From Rhodoferax sp. (GTDB lineage: Bacteria > Pseudomonadota > Gammaproteobacteria > Burkholderiales > Burkholderiaceae_C), in contig JAIPDA010000098.1 in the NCBI GenBank assembly GCA_021737905.1, positions 1-8,154 on the forward strand: a DNA stretch of 8,154 bases, given 5' to 3'. This document shows positions 5,814-8,154 of the stretch, piece after piece. How positions within the stretch are numbered: position 1 is the stretch's first letter; each line of letters opens with the position of its first letter. The notes beneath the pieces were generated by a model, which searched no databases, was not told the origin of the DNA, and saw nothing but the letters and a program-made list of their open reading frames with translations. The position numbers and the translations under genes were made by a program.

Positions 5814-7076
5814 ATGAAACCCTCTTTTTTTGACGCACTCGAGCACCGCCCGACCGCAGAGCGAGAGGCCGCTTTGCTGGCCGCTTTGCCGCTGCAAATT
5901 GCCAACGCCCAACAAAACAGCCGCGCGATGGCCGCAGTGCTGAGCGGCGTAGATGCAACCCAAGTGAACTCGCGCGCAGCGCTGGCCCGCCTGCCGGTCA
6001 CACGCAAGCACGCCTTGCTAGAGCGCCAGCAAGCGGCGCGCGCTGTTGGCGGAAGTGGCGACGTTTTCGGGGGCTTTAGTTCGCTGCGCTTTGGTGCGCA
6101 CATGCCGCGTATTTTTGCCAGCCCAGGCACCATTTACGAGCCCGAAGGCACGCGCAAAGACTACTGGCGCATGGCACGCGCCATGTTTGCAGCCGGCTTT
6201 AGGCCCGGCCAGTTGATACACAACTGCTTCAGCTATCACTTCGTGCCCGCAGGTTCCATGATGGAAACCGGCGCACACGCGCTGGGCTGCACGGTGTTTG
6301 CCGGCGGCACAGGTCAAACCGAGCAGCAGGTTCAGGCCATGGCCGAGCTGGCGCCGGCCGGCTACATCGGCACACCGAGTTTTTTGAAAATCATTGTCGA
6401 GAAAGCCGCCGACATGCAGGTCGCACTGCCCAGCCTGCAACGCGCGCTGGTGTCAGGCGAGGCCTTCCCGCCTTCGCTGCGCGACTGGCTGGCCGAACGC
6501 GGCATTGCCGGCTACCAGTGCTATGCCACCGCCGATCTGGGCCTGATCGCTTATGAGACCGAAGCGCGCCAAGGCCTGGTGCTGGACGAGGGCGTGCTCC
6601 TGGAGATCGTGCGGCCAGGCACCGGCGATCCGGTGCCTGAGGGCGAGGTCGGTGAGGTGGTGGTGACCACCCTCAACCCCGATTACCCGCTGATCCGCTT
6701 TGGCACAGGCGACTTGTCGGCCATCTTGCCGGGCATCTGTCCCAGCGGGCGCAGCAACACGCGCATCAAGGGCTGGATGGGCAGAGCCGACCAGACGACC
6801 AAAATACGCGGCATGTTTGTACACCCCGGGCAAATCGCCGACATCGCCAAACGCTTTCCCGAGGTGCTCAAGGCACGCCTGGTGGTCAGCGGCGAGATGG
6901 CCAACGATGCCATGACGCTTCAGGTTGAGACGGCCGGCCAACCCTCAGACTTGCTGGCGCGCATTGCTGAGGCCATCCGCGATGTGACCAAACTCAGGGG
7001 CGGCGTGGAATGCGTCACCCCGGGCAGCCTGCCCAACGACGGTTTGGTGATTCAGGATGCCCGCAGCTACAAATAA
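5814..7076 (+). CDS. PaaK-like phenylacetate-CoA ligase family protein with divergent nucleotide-binding motifs
   Basis: This 420-residue protein matches the PaaK branch of adenylate-forming enzymes (usually 430-440 residues). Family-level motifs remain: YIGTPSFLKIIVEKA in the middle, YATADLGLIAYE (237-248, the A5 position), LIRFGTGDLS (293-302, the A7 position with its ribose-binding Asp at 300) and GRADQTTKIRGMFVHPGQI (from 323, the hinge and start of the small domain). The phosphate loop, normally SSGTTGxPT, is replaced by SPGTIYEPEG (103-112), without the usual Thr pair or a Lys. Near the C-terminus, GSLPNDGL has Leu411 where the family has the catalytic A10 lysine in a GK step, as far as I can align by eye. 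The start at 5814 is supported by a family-like N-terminus; no clear ribosome site precedes it, so it may be coupled to livF 12 bp upstream. It could be a ligase with unusual ATP binding, or a non-adenylating paralogue. Family is confident, activity is not. Confidence 0.85.
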   Translation: MKPSFFDALEHRPTAEREAALLAALPLQIANAQQNSRAMAAVLSGVDATQVNSRAALARLPVTRKHALLERQQAARAVGGSGDVFGGFSSLRFGAHMPRIFASPGTIYEPEGTRKDYWRMARAMFAAGFRPGQLIHNCFSYHFVPAGSMMETGAHALGCTVFAGGTGQTEQQVQAMAELAPAGYIGTPSFLKIIVEKAADMQVALPSLQRALVSGEAFPPSLRDWLAERGIAGYQCYATADLGLIAYETEARQGLVLDEGVLLEIVRPGTGDPVPEGEVGEVVVTTLNPDYPLIRFGTGDLSAILPGICPSGRSNTRIKGWMGRADQTTKIRGMFVHPGQIADIAKRFPEVLKARLVVSGEMANDAMTLQVETAGQPSDLLARIAEAIRDVTKLRGGVECVTPGSLPNDGLVIQDARSYK

Positions 7077-7095
7077 ATGTTCTTGTACGTTTTTT
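7068..7095 (+). terminator. Possible weak terminator after the PaaK-like gene
   Basis: TACAA (7068-7072) and TTGTA (7083-7087) can form a short AT-rich stem across the stop codon, followed two bases later by six T (7090-7095). The stem is only 5 bp with a 10-base loop, so termination here would be inefficient. It is the only terminator-like element at the presumed operon end. Confidence 0.2.
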
Positions 7096-7106
7096 ACCGG
7101 ACTTGC

Positions 7107-7114
7107 ACCTAGGT
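7107..7114. promoter_or_regulatory. Palindrome upstream of the receptor-gene promoter (candidate operator)
   Basis: ACCTAGGT is a perfect 8-bp palindrome, and it overlaps a second small inverted repeat, GGTAGTTACC (7112-7121). Together they sit just upstream of the proposed -35 box at 7126. The position suits a regulator half-site, but the length is short enough to occur by chance. Confidence 0.25.
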
Positions 7115-7125
7115 AGTTACCATCC

Positions 7126-7153
7126 TTGGTTTGTGGCCTACTGGCTTTACAAT
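7126..7153 (+). promoter_or_regulatory. Candidate sigma-70 promoter for the Bug receptor gene
   Basis: TACAAT (7148-7153) differs at one base from the -10 consensus. TTGGTT (7126-7131) is a partial -35 match with a 16-bp spacer. The surroundings are AT-rich compared with the flanking genes. Transcription would start near 7160, leaving a leader of about 20 bases that contains the ribosome site. This indicates that the receptor gene has its own transcription unit. Confidence 0.5.
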
Positions 7154-7166
7154 AATTTGCTTATTT

Positions 7167-7173
7167 AAAGGAG
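7167..7173 (+). promoter_or_regulatory. Strong ribosome binding site that fixes a TTG start
   Basis: AAAGGAG is a near-ideal Shine-Dalgarno sequence 8 bases before TTG at 7182. No in-frame ATG or GTG lies between it and the signal-peptide codons, so it decides for the TTG start. Confidence 0.8.
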
Positions 7174-7181
7174 TATCTCAA

Positions 7182-8154
7182 TTGAAAAAGTTTATTGCCC
7201 TGGCCCTCGCCGCCACAGCTGTCTTTGCCCACGCGCAGACCTTCCCTGGCACGAAACCTGTTTCTCTAGCGGTGCCGTTTGCCGCAGGTGGCCCAACCGA
7301 CCGTGTTGCGCGCGACTTGGCAGAAGCCATGCGCAAAGCCATGGGCGGCAGTGCCAATTTCGTCGTTGAAAACGTTGCCGGCGCCGGCGGCAGCATCGGC
7401 ATGGCCAAAGTCGCCAAGGCTGCGCCGGATGGCCACAGCCTGCTGGTTCACCACATCGGCATGGCCTCTGTACCCGCCCTGTACCGCAAACTGACTTTCA
7501 ATGTCGCCAACGACTTCGAGTTCCTTGGCATGATCAACGAAGTGCCGATGACTTTGATCGGCAAGCCACAGTTGCCAGCCAACACGTACCGTGACTTCGA
7601 AAACTACATCCGCGCCAATGCCGGTAAGCTCAACATTGCCCACGCCGGTCTGGGATCAGCCTCTCACCTGTGCGGCCTGATGTGGCAATCGCGTCTGCAG
7701 GCCTCGGAAGCCATGACGACCATTCCGTTTGGCGGCACGGCCCCGGCCATGAACGCCATGGTGGGCGGTCAGGTCGATGTCATGTGCGACCAGACCACCA
7801 ACACCACCGGTCAGATCGAAGCCGGCCGCGTCAAAGCATTCGCGGTCACCACCGCCAAGCCCCTGAGCGGCCACAAACTCCTCAAAGACTACCCAACTCT
7901 CAATGAAATGGGCATGAGAGGCTTCAACCTGACCATCTGGCACGGCCTGTATGCACCCAAAGGCACGCCACCGGCCGTGCTCAAACAGCTCAACGACGCC
8001 CTGAAAATCGCCTTGAAAGACCCCGAGTTCATCAAAAGGCAAGAAGGTCTGGGCGCGGTTGTCGTGACCGACAACCGTGTTGAGCCTGCCAACCACAAAG
8101 CCTTCCTAGCCGCAGAAACCGCCAAGCTCAAGCCCGTCATCGAGGCGGCTGGCA
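7182..8154 (+). CDS. Bug/TctC-family periplasmic solute receptor (3' end outside window)
   Basis: This is a periplasmic receptor of the tripartite tricarboxylate transporter (Bug) family, which binds small, mostly carboxylated solutes. Translation begins at TTG and gives a Sec signal peptide, MKKFIALALAATAVFAHA|Q, with cleavage after residue 18. Family motifs follow in order: LAVPFAAGGPTDRVARDLAE, VVENVAGAGGSIG with KAAPDGHSLL, the ligand-loop region HAGLGSASHLC, GGTAPAMNAMVGGQVDVMCDQ, then TGQIEAGRVKAFAVTT, and WHGLYAPKGTPPAVLKQLNDAL. The 324 visible codons are close to the usual 320-330, so only a few residues are cut off. No TctA/TctB membrane partners are visible; such orphan receptors are very common in Burkholderiales. 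It has its own promoter and need not belong functionally to the ABC cluster. The ligand is unknown. Confidence 0.93.
   Translation, partial: MKKFIALALAATAVFAHAQTFPGTKPVSLAVPFAAGGPTDRVARDLAEAMRKAMGGSANFVVENVAGAGGSIGMAKVAKAAPDGHSLLVHHIGMASVPALYRKLTFNVANDFEFLGMINEVPMTLIGKPQLPANTYRDFENYIRANAGKLNIAHAGLGSASHLCGLMWQSRLQASEAMTTIPFGGTAPAMNAMVGGQVDVMCDQTTNTTGQIEAGRVKAFAVTTAKPLSGHKLLKDYPTLNEMGMRGFNLTIWHGLYAPKGTPPAVLKQLNDALKIALKDPEFIKRQEGLGAVVVTDNRVEPANHKAFLAAETAKLKPVIEAAG

Noticed and set aside
5316..6011. Open frame on the - strand (231 codons)
   Set aside because: It is antisense across livF and the start of the PaaK-like gene, with no motif or ribosome site to support it.
7079..7181. Small gene in the gap after the PaaK-like gene
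   Set aside because: No open frame with a start and ribosome site fits; the AT-rich promoter-like composition explains the stretch better.

Overview
The window looks like chromosomal DNA of a betaproteobacterium, most likely Burkholderiales and perhaps the Comamonadaceae. This is inferred from the moderately high GC, the C/G-rich third codon positions, a Bug-family (TctC-like) periplasmic receptor at the right end, and the familiar style of the Liv-type transporter proteins. No database search was possible. All real genes lie on the + strand. There are no RNA genes, insertion sequences, CRISPR arrays or tRNAs that I can see.

Layout. Bases 2-586 are the 3' end of an AMP-forming acyl-CoA synthetase of the long-chain type. 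It is followed closely by a complete five-gene Liv/HAAT-type ABC importer: livG ATPase (611-1399), livH permease (1459-2388), livM permease (2399-3475), a large periplasmic substrate-binding protein (3551-4900) and livF ATPase (4992-5801). Twelve bases further on is a PaaK-like member of the phenylacetate-CoA ligase family (5814-7076) whose nucleotide-binding motifs have diverged. Gaps are short (10-90 bp) and no convincing terminator separates these genes, so they probably form one operon. The two widest gaps flank the binding-protein gene and contain RNA-hairpin-forming inverted repeats, including a near-perfect stem at 4908-4939. They probably set the amount of binding protein relative to the membrane and ATPase subunits.

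After a 105-bp gap with a plausible sigma-70 promoter, a second transcription unit begins. It encodes a Bug/TctC-type solute receptor that starts at a TTG codon (7182) and runs off the right edge.

How the genes may work together. The binding protein would capture a carboxylate or similar solute in the periplasm, LivH/LivM/LivF/LivG would import it, and the upstream synthetase would activate it to a CoA thioester. The substrate cannot be read from the sequence. An aromatic or other organic acid is more likely than a branched-chain amino acid, because acyl-CoA ligase-family genes flank the transporter on both sides. The PaaK-like protein is the most unusual element: it keeps the fold-level motifs of the family but lacks the usual Ser/Thr/Gly/Lys phosphate loop, and apparently also the C-terminal catalytic lysine.
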